DNA of 64,000 nt from JAWXBK01 sp040878185. GTDB lineage: Bacteria; Pseudomonadota; Alphaproteobacteria; Dongiales; Dongiaceae. A program made the translations under genes and the position numbers. Location of the stretch: positions 41,463 through 105,462 of the forward strand of contig JBBDMS010000031.1 in the NCBI GenBank assembly GCA_040878185.1, in the 5' to 3' direction. The number at the start of each line of letters is the position of its first letter. Position 1 is the stretch's first letter. This document shows, in pieces, positions 51,023 through 59,743 of this stretch. Under the pieces are notes generated by a model. It saw only the letters and a program-made list of their open reading frames with translations, was not told the origin of the DNA and did no database searches.

Positions 51023-52234
51023 TTATTCGAAGCGTTTCAATGCCAGCACGCAGTTGTGACCGCCGAATGCAAAGGAATTGGAGAGTGCGGCGCGCACCGT
51101 ATGGCGTCGCGCCACATTCGGCACATAGTCGAGATCGCATTCCGGATCGGCCACGGTGAAATTCGCGGTCGGCGGTACGACGCCGTCCGTCAGCGCGCCG
51201 AGAACGGCAATCAGTTCGAGCGCACCCGCCGCGCCCAGCGCATGACCGTGCATGGATTTCGACGACGACACCGGGATCGCATCGGCCCGCGCGCCGAAGA
51301 TGCGGCGAATGGCGCGCGTCTCGGTCACGTCGTTGGCCGGTGTGCCGGTGCCGTGCGCGTTCACATAGTCGATCGCATCGGCGGGCAGCCGCGAGTCGTC
51401 GAGGGCAAGCTGCATCGCGCGCACCGCGCCGTCCTCGCTTGGCTGGACGATATCCTTGGCATCCGACGACATGCCGGTGCCGGTCATCTCGGCGATGATC
51501 GGTGCGCCGCGCTTGCGCGCATGATCGAGCGTCTCCAGCACGAAGATGCCGGCCCCTTCGCCGAGCACCATGCCGCGACGGTCCTTGGTGAACGGCCGGC
51601 AGGTATCCGGAGACATCACGCGCAGCGCTTCCCAGGATTTGATGACGCCGAGCGTCATCGGGGCTTCGGTGCCACCGGTGATCGCAGTATCGACGAGGCC
51701 GCGCCGCACCATGTCGAAGGCAATCGCCATCGCGTGGTTCGCCGAGGCGCAGGCGCTCGCGACCACGAAGCTCGGGCCGGTGATGCCGTACTCGATCGAA
51801 AGATGGCTGGTCGGCGCGTTGATCATCAGCCGCGGAATGGTCAGCGGATGGACGCGCGGAACATTGTCGCCGTAAAGCCGCTGATAGCCCTCGTCGATGG
51901 TCGTCTGGCCGCCGATGCCGCTGCCGAGGATCGCCGCCGTCCGCAAGCCTTCCGCCGCATCGAACGAGATCGCCGCCTGACCGATCGCCTCGCGCGCCGC
52001 CACCATGGCGAATTGCGAGACGCGGTCGTAGAGCGAGAGTTGCTTGCGGTCGAAATGTTGCTCGGGCTCGTAGTTCCGGACCTCGGCCCCGATCGCAACC
52101 TTGAGCCGCTCGGTCGGGATGTTGACCAGCGGGCCGATGCCGCTGGTGCCGGCCTGCATCGCCGCCCAGCAGGCCTGTGCCGTGTGGCCCTGGGCCGAAA
52201 TACAGCCCATCCCGGTGATCACAACGCGGTTCAT
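51023..52234 (-). CDS. Beta-ketoacyl-ACP synthase (FabF/NodE-like)
   Basis: A 403-residue condensing enzyme of KAS II type. The catalytic Cys162 lies in VVASACASANHAM, with His in NAHGTGTPAND and SMHGHALGAAGALE completing the triad. Length and motifs are normal. It extends acyl-ACP chains with malonyl-ACP. The isolated position, without fabD, fabG or acpP, suggests a secondary, NodE-like or special-lipid ketosynthase rather than the primary FabF. ATG 52234. The TAXI gene follows 15 bases downstream. Confidence 0.88.
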   Translation of the reverse strand: MNRVVITGMGCISAQGHTAQACWAAMQAGTSGIGPLVNIPTERLKVAIGAEVRNYEPEQHFDRKQLSLYDRVSQFAMVAAREAIGQAAISFDAAEGLRTAAILGSGIGGQTTIDEGYQRLYGDNVPRVHPLTIPRLMINAPTSHLSIEYGITGPSFVVASACASANHAMAIAFDMVRRGLVDTAITGGTEAPMTLGVIKSWEALRVMSPDTCRPFTKDRRGMVLGEGAGIFVLETLDHARKRGAPIIAEMTGTGMSSDAKDIVQPSEDGAVRAMQLALDDSRLPADAIDYVNAHGTGTPANDVTETRAIRRIFGARADAIPVSSSKSMHGHALGAAGALELIAVLGALTDGVVPPTANFTVADPECDLDYVPNVARRHTVRAALSNSFAFGGHNCVLALKRFE

Positions 52235-52378
52235 GAATGTCCTGACGCAACCTTCTGACCGGTGTCCCGCCGGCCTGGCCCGGCAGGCTGGCGCTCGGCG
52301 ATCCGCCGAACTGACACGGTATGATTCTTACCATGGTGCGGTTGGCCAGAGGGGCAATAGCCCGAACGAGGCCGCGTG

Positions 52379-52690
52379 TCACTGTCCGAGCTGGGCCCGG
52401 CAGGAATCGACGATGGCCATGAACCGGCTCATCAGGGCCTGATCGGCGACCGCATCGGTCGCAAAAGCGGCGACGAGGCTTTGATACTCCTCGTAGTTGA
52501 ACTGGGCCTGGACGCCCGAATTGTTGCAGCGGCAGAAATTCGTGCACACGGCTTCCGTGTCGGTGGCCGTGCAGCTCACCATGCACTGGTCGTAATCGCT
52601 TTTCATCTGCTCGATCGGAATCGGTTCGGCGGATGCGGCCGGTGCCAGGAACAGAGTGACGGCGGCGGCGATCAGGAGGCGGCGGATCAT
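52379..52690 (-). CDS. Small Cys-rich exported protein
   Basis: A 103-residue protein with a signal peptide (MIRRLLIAAAVTLFLAPAA, cleavage after SAEP). The mature part has five closely spaced cysteines between about residues 36 and 55 (CMVSC, VCTNFCRC) and one near the C-terminus, a pattern fitting a disulfide-stapled helical hairpin. No family is recognised. It is probably monocistronic, separated by 144 bases from fabF and divergent from the SDR gene. Confidence 0.68.
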   Translation of the reverse strand: MIRRLLIAAAVTLFLAPAASAEPIPIEQMKSDYDQCMVSCTATDTEAVCTNFCRCNNSGVQAQFNYEEYQSLVAAFATDAVADQALMSRFMAIVDSCRAQLGQ

Positions 52691-52836
52691 GGCGATTTCC
52701 TTTTAATGTCGCGTTGTTCATGGGCCCGAGGATTGAGCCCATCCTAGTCGAGGAACCGGGCGATTCCATGGCGGCGGATTGCGTCCGGACCCGAAAATCG
52801 GCATTGTCCCGCCGCTTTGCGAGGGAACCCCAGCCG

Positions 52837-53619
52837 ATGAAACTGTCGGAAATCTTTGCGCCGGGCCTGCTGGCCGGCCGCCGCGCGCTGGTGACCGGCG
52901 GCGGCACCGGCATCGGGTTTGCGATCGCGCGCGAGCTGGGCACGCTGGGGGCCGCCGTGACGCTCGCCGCGCGCAGCGAGGAGCGGCTCGAGGCGGCGGC
53001 GCGCGACCTGCGTTCGGCCGGCATCGACGCGACCGCCCGCAAGCTCAATATCCGCAAGGACGAGGACGTGACGGCCCTGTTCGACGCCCTCGCGGCGGCC
53101 AATGAAATGCCGGACATACTCGTCAACAACGCAGGCGGCCAGTTTGTTGCCGATCCGCTGGCGCTTTCGGCCAACGGGTTCCGGGCCGTGGTCGACCTCA
53201 ATTTGCAGGGCACCTGGCAGATGACCCGGGCCTTCGCCGAACGCCTGATCCCGACCGGCCGCAAGGGCTCGATCGTCAATATCGTGCTCTCGACCTTCGA
53301 CGGGTCGCCGATGATGGTGCATTCGGCGGCTGCCCGCGCCGGGGTCGTCAACATGACCAAGTCGTTGGCCTTTGCCTGGGGTCCGAAGGGCATCACGCTC
53401 AATTCGATTGCGCCCGGCACGATCGACACCGACGCGCTCGATGCCTATGGGCGCGACGCGATGGTCGCCTGGGGCAAGCGGCTGCCGGTTGCACGGCTTG
53501 GCGCGGCGGACGAGATCGCCTGGGCTGCCGCTTACCTTTGCTCGCCGGCGGGCGCGTATATCACCGGCACCACCTTGATTATCGATGGCGGCCAGCATCT
53601 GATGGGCGCCGACCGCTGA
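52837..53619 (+). CDS. SDR-family reductase, peroxisomal-enoyl-CoA-reductase-like
   Basis: A 260-residue short-chain dehydrogenase/reductase. The cofactor motif is VTGGGTGIG, and NNAGG is in place. The active-site segment is VHSAAARAGVVNMTKSLA where typical SDRs have YxxxK, so the usual Tyr and Lys are replaced. The same kind of segment (HSGAARAGVYNLTKSLA) occurs in peroxisomal trans-2-enoyl-CoA reductases, so an enoyl- or dienoyl-CoA reductase is likelier than an alcohol dehydrogenase. ATG 52837 follows gaggg. The CoA-ligase gene follows ten bases later, supporting acyl-CoA metabolism. Confidence 0.8.
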   Translation: MKLSEIFAPGLLAGRRALVTGGGTGIGFAIARELGTLGAAVTLAARSEERLEAAARDLRSAGIDATARKLNIRKDEDVTALFDALAAANEMPDILVNNAGGQFVADPLALSANGFRAVVDLNLQGTWQMTRAFAERLIPTGRKGSIVNIVLSTFDGSPMMVHSAAARAGVVNMTKSLAFAWGPKGITLNSIAPGTIDTDALDAYGRDAMVAWGKRLPVARLGAADEIAWAAAYLCSPAGAYITGTTLIIDGGQHLMGADR

Positions 53620-53629
53620 TGAGGATCGC

Positions 53630-55765
53630 ATGAACAGCGTCACGCCCGATTCCAGAAACCGTTCGAAGCGCATGGCGAACCTGCAGCGCCTGCTGAAGCC
53701 GCGCCATGTCGCGTTCATCGGCGGCAAGAACATCGAGCTGGCGATCAGCCTGTCGGTGAAACACGGCTTCGCCGGCAAATTGTGGGTCGTCAATCCGAAA
53801 TACGACGAGATCGCGGGCGTCAAATGCTATCGCTCGATCGCCGATCTGCCGGAAGCGCCCGACGCGTCCTTCATCGGCGTCAACCGCGAACTCACGATCG
53901 ATGTGCTGCGCGAACTCGATGCGGCGGGTGCGGGCGGTGCCGTCGCTTATGCCGCGGGCTATGCCGAGATCGGCGGCGAAGGTGTCGAACTGCAGCGCCG
54001 GCTGGTCGAAGCGGCCGGCGACATCGCCGTCAGCGGGCCGAACTGCTACGGGCTGCTCAACTATCTCGACGGCATCTATATGTTCGCCTCGGGCTTCGGC
54101 GGCAGCCGTCAGGAACGCGGCATCGCCTTCGTCGGCCAGAGCGGCAACATCTCGCTCAACCTCACGATCAGCGAACGCTCGGTGCCGTTCGCCTATGTAA
54201 TCACCTGTGGCAACCAGGCGGTGCTCGAAGTCGCCGACTATGTCGACGCGCTGTGCGAGGATACGCGCGTCACCGCGATCGGCCTCTATATCGAGGGCCT
54301 CAAGGACATTCCGGCTTTCGCGCGGGCCTGCGCCAAAGCCTACGATCGAAACATTCCGATCGTCGCGCTCAAGTCGGGCCGTTCGGAGCTCGGTGCGCAG
54401 CTCGCGATGAGCCACACCAGCTCGCTCTCCGGCAACGACAAGCTTTACGATGCGCTGTTCGACCGGCTCGGCATCATCCGCGTCTATGCGATCGACGAGA
54501 TGCTGGAAACGCTGAAGCTGGTGTCCGCCATGCGGCCCTGGCCGGGCGACAGGCTCGCGGTCTTTACCTGCTCGGGCGGCGAAAGTCTCGTGACCGCCGA
54601 CGTGTCGCAGGATCAGGGCATCCAGCTCCCGCCGCCGAGCAAGGCGCAATACGATTCACTGCGCCGGCAATTGCCGCACTTTGCGACCATCGCCAATCCG
54701 CTCGATTACAACACGTCGCTCTGGGGTCACGAGGACCAGCTCACGCGCTGTTTCTCGACCATGCTCGGCGAAACCTACGATGCGGGGATGCTGGTGCTCG
54801 ATTTCTGGGAACAGGATGAAGAGTGGATCACCTCGGCCGGCATCGCGATTCGGTCGTTGTCGGCTGCCTCGCGCGCGACCGGTCGGCCGTCGATGCTGAC
54901 CGCGTCATTGCCGGAATCGATGCCGCGCCGTGTGCGCGATCGCATCATCGAAGCCGGAATCGTGCCGCTGCAGGGTCACCATCAGGGGCTGCGCGCCTGG
55001 GCGCTGGGCAGCCGCCGCGCGCGGCTCGCGAACGACATCACGGCCGCCGGCGGCGGTGCGTCGACGTTCCTCACCGCGCTGCCGCCGATCGGCGAGGGAC
55101 GGAAACTGCTCTCCGAAGCGGACGGCAAGGCGGCGCTCGCCAGGCACCGGCTCACGGTGCCACCGAGCAAGCTCGCCTCGGCTGCCGATGCACCGAAGGC
55201 GGCGGCCGCGCTCGGCTTCCCGGTCGTCGCCAAAATTGCGGTGCCCGTTCTCGCGCACAAGACCGAGGCGGGCGCGGTCGCGCTCAATCTCAAATCGGAA
55301 TCGGACGTGGCCGACGCCGTCGCGCGCATGAGTGAGAGCGTCGCGCGCTACAAGCCGGGACTGGTCGCCGAGACCTTTTTGATCGAACGCATGATCACAG
55401 GCACGGTCGCCGAGATGATCGTCGGCATCAAACGCGATCCGCAATTCGGTTTGGCGCTGGTGATCGGCGCCGGCGGCATCCTGGTCGAACTTGTCGGCGA
55501 TGCTGCGACCTTGCTGCTGCCGACGCGTCGCGCGGCGGTCGAACAGGCGATAAGCGGCCTCAAGATCATGAAGATCCTCGGCGGCTATCGCGGCAAGGCG
55601 AAGGGCGACGTTACGGCTCTGGTCGATGCGGTGATGGCGATCGCGGCCTATGCCGACGCCAATCGCGACCGTCTGGTCGAACTCGACATCAATCCGCTGA
55701 TGGTGCTGCCCGAAGGGCAGGGCGTCGTCGCCGTCGATGCGCTGGTGGTGATGGCGGAGGGGTAG
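53630..55765 (+). CDS. ADP-forming acyl-CoA synthetase, fused alpha/beta
   Basis: A 711-residue NDP-forming acyl-CoA synthetase (acetate-CoA ligase family). The N-terminal CoA-binding Rossmann domain (RHVAFIGGKNIELAI) is followed by the succinyl-CoA-synthetase-like domain with the phosphohistidine in AMSHTSSLSGND near residue 262. The C-terminal half (about 490-711) is an ATP-grasp domain (FPVVAKIAVPVLAHKTEAGAVAL; GAGGILVELVGDAATLLLP). The acid substrate is unknown. It is preceded by the enoyl-CoA-reductase-like SDR, so both may act in a carboxylic-acid degradation operon. Confidence 0.85.
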   Translation: MNSVTPDSRNRSKRMANLQRLLKPRHVAFIGGKNIELAISLSVKHGFAGKLWVVNPKYDEIAGVKCYRSIADLPEAPDASFIGVNRELTIDVLRELDAAGAGGAVAYAAGYAEIGGEGVELQRRLVEAAGDIAVSGPNCYGLLNYLDGIYMFASGFGGSRQERGIAFVGQSGNISLNLTISERSVPFAYVITCGNQAVLEVADYVDALCEDTRVTAIGLYIEGLKDIPAFARACAKAYDRNIPIVALKSGRSELGAQLAMSHTSSLSGNDKLYDALFDRLGIIRVYAIDEMLETLKLVSAMRPWPGDRLAVFTCSGGESLVTADVSQDQGIQLPPPSKAQYDSLRRQLPHFATIANPLDYNTSLWGHEDQLTRCFSTMLGETYDAGMLVLDFWEQDEEWITSAGIAIRSLSAASRATGRPSMLTASLPESMPRRVRDRIIEAGIVPLQGHHQGLRAWALGSRRARLANDITAAGGGASTFLTALPPIGEGRKLLSEADGKAALARHRLTVPPSKLASAADAPKAAAALGFPVVAKIAVPVLAHKTEAGAVALNLKSESDVADAVARMSESVARYKPGLVAETFLIERMITGTVAEMIVGIKRDPQFGLALVIGAGGILVELVGDAATLLLPTRRAAVEQAISGLKIMKILGGYRGKAKGDVTALVDAVMAIAAYADANRDRLVELDINPLMVLPEGQGVVAVDALVVMAEG

Positions 55766-55820
55766 GCGGCAGAGTCATAAAGAAATCTCTTCACCCTTTA
55801 TTCCCTCCCCCTCCAACTCA

Positions 55821-55963
55821 CCGTCGTCATCGCCGGGCTTCACCGGGCGATCCACTGTGCCGATACGCCGTCGACGTTGTGGTGGCAATAAGATTGCTCA
55901 GTACTTCCGCGATCGAGTCGGTTGCCGCGATGGACAGCCGTGGGTCACGCCCGGCAATGACGG
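55821..55963. repeat. MITE-like palindromic intergenic element
   Basis: A 143-base element with long imperfect inverted arms: ccgtcgtcatcgccgggc at the left and gcccggcaatgacgg at the right, with inner gggcgatcca and tgggtcacg parts that also pair. The pattern (rc of gtcattgccgggc) matches the well-known dispersed palindromic repeats of alphaproteobacterial intergenic DNA. It lies between the convergent acyl-CoA synthetase and FAH-family genes. Confidence 0.75.
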
Positions 55964-56001
55964 TAAAGAGTGGAACGACGACTAGAACGGATCGTGCTAT
56001 T

Positions 56002-56841
56002 TCAATCCGCCGTCACCCGCTGCCGCTGCTCGCCGAAGCCGGCAATCCCGAGCCGGATTTCATCGCCCTTGTTGAGATAACGCGGCGGCTTCATGCCGAG
56101 GCCGACGCCGGGCGGCGTGCCGGTCGTGATGATGTCGCCCGGGTTGAGCGTCAGGAACTGGCTCACATAATGCACCAGATGCACGACGCCGAAGACCATC
56201 GTCTTGGTCGAGCCGCGCTGCATCTTCTCGCCGTTGACGTCGAGCCAGAGATCGAGCGCCTGCGGATCCTTCACCTCGTCTCGCGTGACCAGCCACGGAC
56301 CGAGCGGCGCGAAGCCGTCGCTGCTCTTGCCCTTGACCCACTGGCCGCCGCGTTCGATCTGCCAGTCGCGCGCCGACACGTCGTTGCAGATCGTGTAGCC
56401 GGCAACGTGTGCCAGCGCGTTCTTCTCGTCGACATATCGCGCGCGCGTGCCCATTACGATCGCGAGTTCGACTTCCCAGTCGAGCTTGCTGCAGCCGCGC
56501 GGAATCGGCACGACATCGTTCGGACCGGTCGCGGCGCAGGCCTTCATGAAGAGGATCGGCTCTTCCGGAATCTTGGCGCCGGTCTCGGCGGCATGGTCGG
56601 CATAATTGAGCCCGATCGCAACGATCTTGCCGATATGCGCGACCGGCGGACCAAGGCGCGGATTTCCCGTGACCTTCGGCAGCGACGCGGGATCGAGCGT
56701 CGCCAGCCTGGCGAGCCGGTCGGGTGCGAGCGCGGCATCGTCGAGGTCGTCGCAATGGCCGGCGAGATCGCGAAGATTGCCATCCGAATCGACCAGAGCC
56801 GGGCGTTCGGCGCCGGGTGCTCCATAACGGGCGAGTTTCAT
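56002..56841 (-). CDS. Fumarylacetoacetate-hydrolase-family protein
   Basis: A 279-residue FAH-family hydrolase/isomerase. AIGLNYADHAAETGAKIP, PRGCSKLDWEVELAIVMG with the metal-binding acidic residues, YTICNDVSARDWQ and TGTPPGVGLGMKPP are canonical. Members act on acylpyruvates, 2-keto-3-deoxy sugar acids or homoprotocatechuate products; the substrate is uncertain. ATG 56841 is chosen because MKLARYG is the common family start. It is divergent from an SDR gene. The neighbours do not define a pathway. Confidence 0.85.
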   Translation of the reverse strand: MKLARYGAPGAERPALVDSDGNLRDLAGHCDDLDDAALAPDRLARLATLDPASLPKVTGNPRLGPPVAHIGKIVAIGLNYADHAAETGAKIPEEPILFMKACAATGPNDVVPIPRGCSKLDWEVELAIVMGTRARYVDEKNALAHVAGYTICNDVSARDWQIERGGQWVKGKSSDGFAPLGPWLVTRDEVKDPQALDLWLDVNGEKMQRGSTKTMVFGVVHLVHYVSQFLTLNPGDIITTGTPPGVGLGMKPPRYLNKGDEIRLGIAGFGEQRQRVTAD

Positions 56842-57020
56842 GTCGATCCATCCGCAAGTTTGTGTCGTATCGGCGATCTCAATAAGCGGATTGGCCGGTC
56901 GGGACAAGCGCCCGCCCGTGATGGCGACAAAGTGGACGGATTGGATCGGCCGATTGGATCAGGGGGGCGCATCGGGTAGCGTCGGATCGAACGAATGATG
57001 TCGAAGTGAGGAGATCCGCC

Positions 57021-57851
57021 ATGAAGGACGCGCGCAAGCGCCCCGCCCCGAAACGCTTCATAGGCAAACGCCCCGCCCCGAAACGCTTCATAGGCAAACG
57101 CCCCGCCGCACAACGAACAGCGCCCAAACGATCCGGTGACAAACGCCTTGCGGTCGTGACCGGCGCCAATCGTGGCATCGGTCACGAAATCGCGCGCCAG
57201 CTCGCGCAGAACGACATGCACGTCATCCTGACGGCGCGGGATCCGAAACAGGGTCGCGCCGCGGCAAAAGCGCTCCAGGATGACGGTCTCGATGTGACCT
57301 TCCATAAACTCGATGTGGCGGATGCGGGCAGCATCGCCTCCTTTGCACGCTGGCTGCGCAAGACCGAAGGGCGTCTCGACGTGCTGGTCAACAATGCCGG
57401 GATTTATCTCGATGTGGATGCGAAAGGCGCGACCGAGTCCGCTTTGGTCACCAGCCGGCGCAAGCTGCGATCGACGCTGGAGGTCAATCTCGAGGGACCA
57501 TTCTTCATGATGCAGGCGCTGATCCCGCTGATGCGCGAGAACGGCTACGGGCGCGTCGTCAATGTGTCGAGCGGATCGGGTCAGCTCGACGACATGGGCG
57601 GGCACGAGGCCGCCTATCGCATGTCGAAGACTGCACTCAATGCGGCGACGCGCATCTTCGCTGCCGAAACGAATGGCCAGGACATTCTCATCAATGCGAT
57701 GTGTCCGGGCTGGGTCCGGACCGACATGGGCGGTTCGAATGCACCGCGCAGCGTGGCGCAGGGCGCCGACACCGCGCTGTGGCTCGCGACCCTGCCAAAG
57801 GACGGGCCGAGCGCCGGTTTCTTCCGCGACCGCAAGCCGTTGCCCTGGTAG
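57021..57851 (+). CDS. SDR-family oxidoreductase with basic repeat N-terminus
   Basis: A 276-residue short-chain dehydrogenase. The NAD(P) motif VVTGANRGIGHEIA, NNAGIY, NVSSGSG and the catalytic AAYRMSKTALN (YxxxK) are intact. It resembles carbonyl-reductase-type SDRs. The first about 45 residues are an extra basic tail made of the 10-residue repeat KRPAPKRFIG, encoded by a 30-bp tandem duplication, which standard SDRs lack. ATG 57021 follows aggag by seven bases, so translation through the repeat is likely. It is divergent from the FAH-family gene and followed by a deacetylase-like gene. Confidence 0.82.
   Translation: MKDARKRPAPKRFIGKRPAPKRFIGKRPAAQRTAPKRSGDKRLAVVTGANRGIGHEIARQLAQNDMHVILTARDPKQGRAAAKALQDDGLDVTFHKLDVADAGSIASFARWLRKTEGRLDVLVNNAGIYLDVDAKGATESALVTSRRKLRSTLEVNLEGPFFMMQALIPLMRENGYGRVVNVSSGSGQLDDMGGHEAAYRMSKTALNAATRIFAAETNGQDILINAMCPGWVRTDMGGSNAPRSVAQGADTALWLATLPKDGPSAGFFRDRKPLPW
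57036..57110. repeat. In-frame 30-bp tandem repeat, 2.5 copies, inside an SDR gene
   Basis: Copies at 57036-57065 and 57066-57095 are nearly identical; a half copy follows to 57110. They encode KRPAPKRFIG twice and then KRPAA. The unit is a multiple of three, so copy-number change would lengthen a basic N-terminal tail without shifting the frame. Confidence 0.9.
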
Positions 57852-57877
57852 CGGGCGCGAACCGGATCGGATCATCC

Positions 57878-58897
57878 ATGCAGGTCGTTTTCGACGAAGC
57901 GCAGCTCGGCCATCGCCCGGGCAATTTTCTGGTTCGCGGTCGCCTGAAACCGGTGCCGGAAGTGCCGGCGCGCGCCGACATCCTGCGTGAAGCGGCCGAA
58001 CGCGCCGGCCATCGCATCGTGAAGCCCGCGACCGACAGCAGGATGTTGCGTGAGCGGATTCACACTTCCGACTATCTCGCGTTTCTCGAAACCGGCTGGT
58101 CGCGCTGGCAATCATTGCCCGACGCCTCGCCCGAGATCATTCCGAACGTGCATCCCGATCGGCGCGATGCGCCGTATCCGGACGCAATCGTGGGACAGGC
58201 CGGCTATCACATGGCCGACACGGCGGCACCGCTTGCCGGCGACAGCTGGCCGGCGATCCGTGCGAGTGCCGACAGCGCGGCCCATGCCGCACGACTGGTG
58301 CTCGACGGTGCGAACGTCACCTACGCGCTCTGCCGGCCACCGGGCCATCATGCCTTCGCCGATCAGGCCGGCGGTTTCTGCTATCTCAACAACAGCGCGA
58401 TCGCCGCCGAGGCCCTGCGCGAGAAGCATGCGCGCGTCGCGATCCTCGATGTCGATCTGCATCACGGCAACGGCACGCAGGGAATCTTCTACCGCCGCGG
58501 CGATGTCATGACCGTGTCGATCCACGCCGACCCGGCCGTGTTGTACCCGGTGTTGTGGGGGCACGCGAATGAACGCGGCGACGGCGCGGGCGCGGGGTTG
58601 AATCGCAATTTACCGCTGCCGCTGGGCACCGGCGATGCGGCGTTTCTCGATGCGCTGGATGTGGCGCTCGTGGCGCTGCGGGCGTACCGGCCCGGCGCGC
58701 TCGTCGTCGCGCTCGGATTCGATGCGCATGAGAGCGATCCGTTCGCGGCCTTCCGCGTGACCACCGAAGGGTATGGCAGGATCGCACGGCGCATCGCCGC
58801 GCTCGATCTGCCGACAATGCTGGTGCAGGAGGGCGGTTATGTGTCGCCCGACCTGGGTGCCAGTCTGGTGTCGTTTCTTGCTGAATTTTCCATATAA
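57878..58897 (+). CDS. Acetylpolyamine amidohydrolase/histone-deacetylase-family protein
   Basis: A 339-residue zinc deacetylase of the class II HDAC-like family. CRPPGHHAFADQAGGFCYLNNSAIAA, VDLHHGNGTQGIFY and LGFDAHESDPF hold the catalytic His pair and the Asp-His-Asp zinc ligands. Prokaryotic members remove acetyl groups from acetylpolyamines or related amides. MQVVFDEAQLGHRP is the typical start of the acetylpolyamine subgroup. ATG 57878 lies 26 bases after the SDR stop, so the two may be co-transcribed. Confidence 0.88.
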   Translation: MQVVFDEAQLGHRPGNFLVRGRLKPVPEVPARADILREAAERAGHRIVKPATDSRMLRERIHTSDYLAFLETGWSRWQSLPDASPEIIPNVHPDRRDAPYPDAIVGQAGYHMADTAAPLAGDSWPAIRASADSAAHAARLVLDGANVTYALCRPPGHHAFADQAGGFCYLNNSAIAAEALREKHARVAILDVDLHHGNGTQGIFYRRGDVMTVSIHADPAVLYPVLWGHANERGDGAGAGLNRNLPLPLGTGDAAFLDALDVALVALRAYRPGALVVALGFDAHESDPFAAFRVTTEGYGRIARRIAALDLPTMLVQEGGYVSPDLGASLVSFLAEFSI

Positions 58898-58951
58898 TTC
58901 AGTATTTGCAGGGTAGTTGCGCCGGACGGGGAACGACCCCATTTATGGGCC

Positions 58952-59314
58952 ATGAAAAACATCGGTTTTGCAGCAATGGCGGCGGCGCTGCTCCTGTTCG
59001 GAGCGGGCTCCAGCATGGCCGACGACGCCTTCGGGTATGACACCCTTCGCCCCGGCGCGCAGTTCCAGTACGATTCGCTCTCGTCGGGTCGCGACATGGC
59101 GCCCGCCGGTTCGCTCTCGGGACCGGGCCATGCCGGCCGTTCCGGACCGCTCAGCGATACCGAGGGGCCCGGCCTTCGCGCCCAGCCGGATGCGGGTGCC
59201 GGCGGTTACGAGAGTCGCATTACCTGCGGGCCGGGTGCGCGCAACATCATCGGTGTGGATCGCGACCGGATCGCACGGCTCGAGCCGATGGCCTGCGGGT
59301 CGGGGCGCCTCTAA
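58952..59314 (+). CDS. Small exported protein of unknown function
   Basis: A 120-residue protein with a signal peptide (MKNIGFAAMAAALLLFGAG, cleavage after SMAD). The mature part is Gly/Ser/Pro-rich and probably flexible, with two cysteines (ITCGPGARN and MACGSGRL) that could form one disulfide. No family is recognised. The reading frame ends 64 bases before the tRNA gene region, which lies on the opposite strand. Confidence 0.6.
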   Translation: MKNIGFAAMAAALLLFGAGSSMADDAFGYDTLRPGAQFQYDSLSSGRDMAPAGSLSGPGHAGRSGPLSDTEGPGLRAQPDAGAGGYESRITCGPGARNIIGVDRDRIARLEPMACGSGRL

Positions 59315-59377
59315 AAGCCCCTGGATCCCATCGAGCGGGATCGGGCGATCGGCGCTCTCGCGGGCTCGCCCGGGCGA

Positions 59378-59452
59378 TGGTGCCGGGTGTCAGAATTGAA
59401 CTGACGACCTACCGCTTACAAGGCGGTTGCTCTACCGCTGAGCTAACCCGGC
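59378..59452 (-). tRNA. tRNA-Thr (anticodon UGU), CCA encoded
   Basis: On the minus strand a complete cloverleaf can be folded: acceptor GCCGGGT with ACCCGGC, D-arm GCTC/GAGC, anticodon stem ACCGC/GCGGT with loop CTTGTAA (anticodon TGT), and T-arm GTCAG TTCAATT CTGAC. A discriminator A and an encoded CCA follow. The anticodon UGU reads threonine codon ACA. Confidence 0.95.
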
Positions 59453-59589
59453 TTCCGCCATTTATGCGACGATCCCATCGAATTTCCAACGTCGATACCC
59501 GACCTGGCCGTCGCAAGCGGCTTTGCCAGACCGGCCCGAGCGATGCTCCGGTTGCAGGGATCTATACCTCAAGGATCGTGGGTCGTGTC

Positions 59590-59742
59590 TCAGTTTGAAA
59601 TCTGAGCGGCTGACTTTTTGTAGGGATCGCGCGGCCCCGGTTCAGGCGCAACCGCGACCATCATCTCGCAGAGATCGTCCATAGACCACAGCGTAGCGGA
59701 CACGCCGGCGGGACGCTTCTGTCGTTCAGGGCCCGCAGGCAT
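59590..59742 (-). pseudogene. Possible C-terminal remnant of a transposase, or a small hypothetical gene
   Basis: A 50-codon reading frame starts two bases after the GYD-gene stop with a ggag site. Its segment AGVSATLWSMDDLCEMM and the following Pro/Lys-rich PRDPYKK resemble the C-terminal ends I recall from IS1-type transposase reading frames of alphaproteobacteria (TLW-S-DL then PKPGPRGPYK). No inverted repeats or other transposase parts are present, so at most a fragment survives. It lies about 140 bases from tRNA-Thr. It could instead be an ordinary small gene. Confidence 0.3.
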
Positions 59743-59743
59743 T

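Noticed and set aside
52250..53429. Minus-strand open frame extending fabF upstream through the SDR gene
   Set aside because: fabF has a good ATG at 52234 at the correct family start. The extension is in another frame and runs antisense to the SDR and through a small exported gene.
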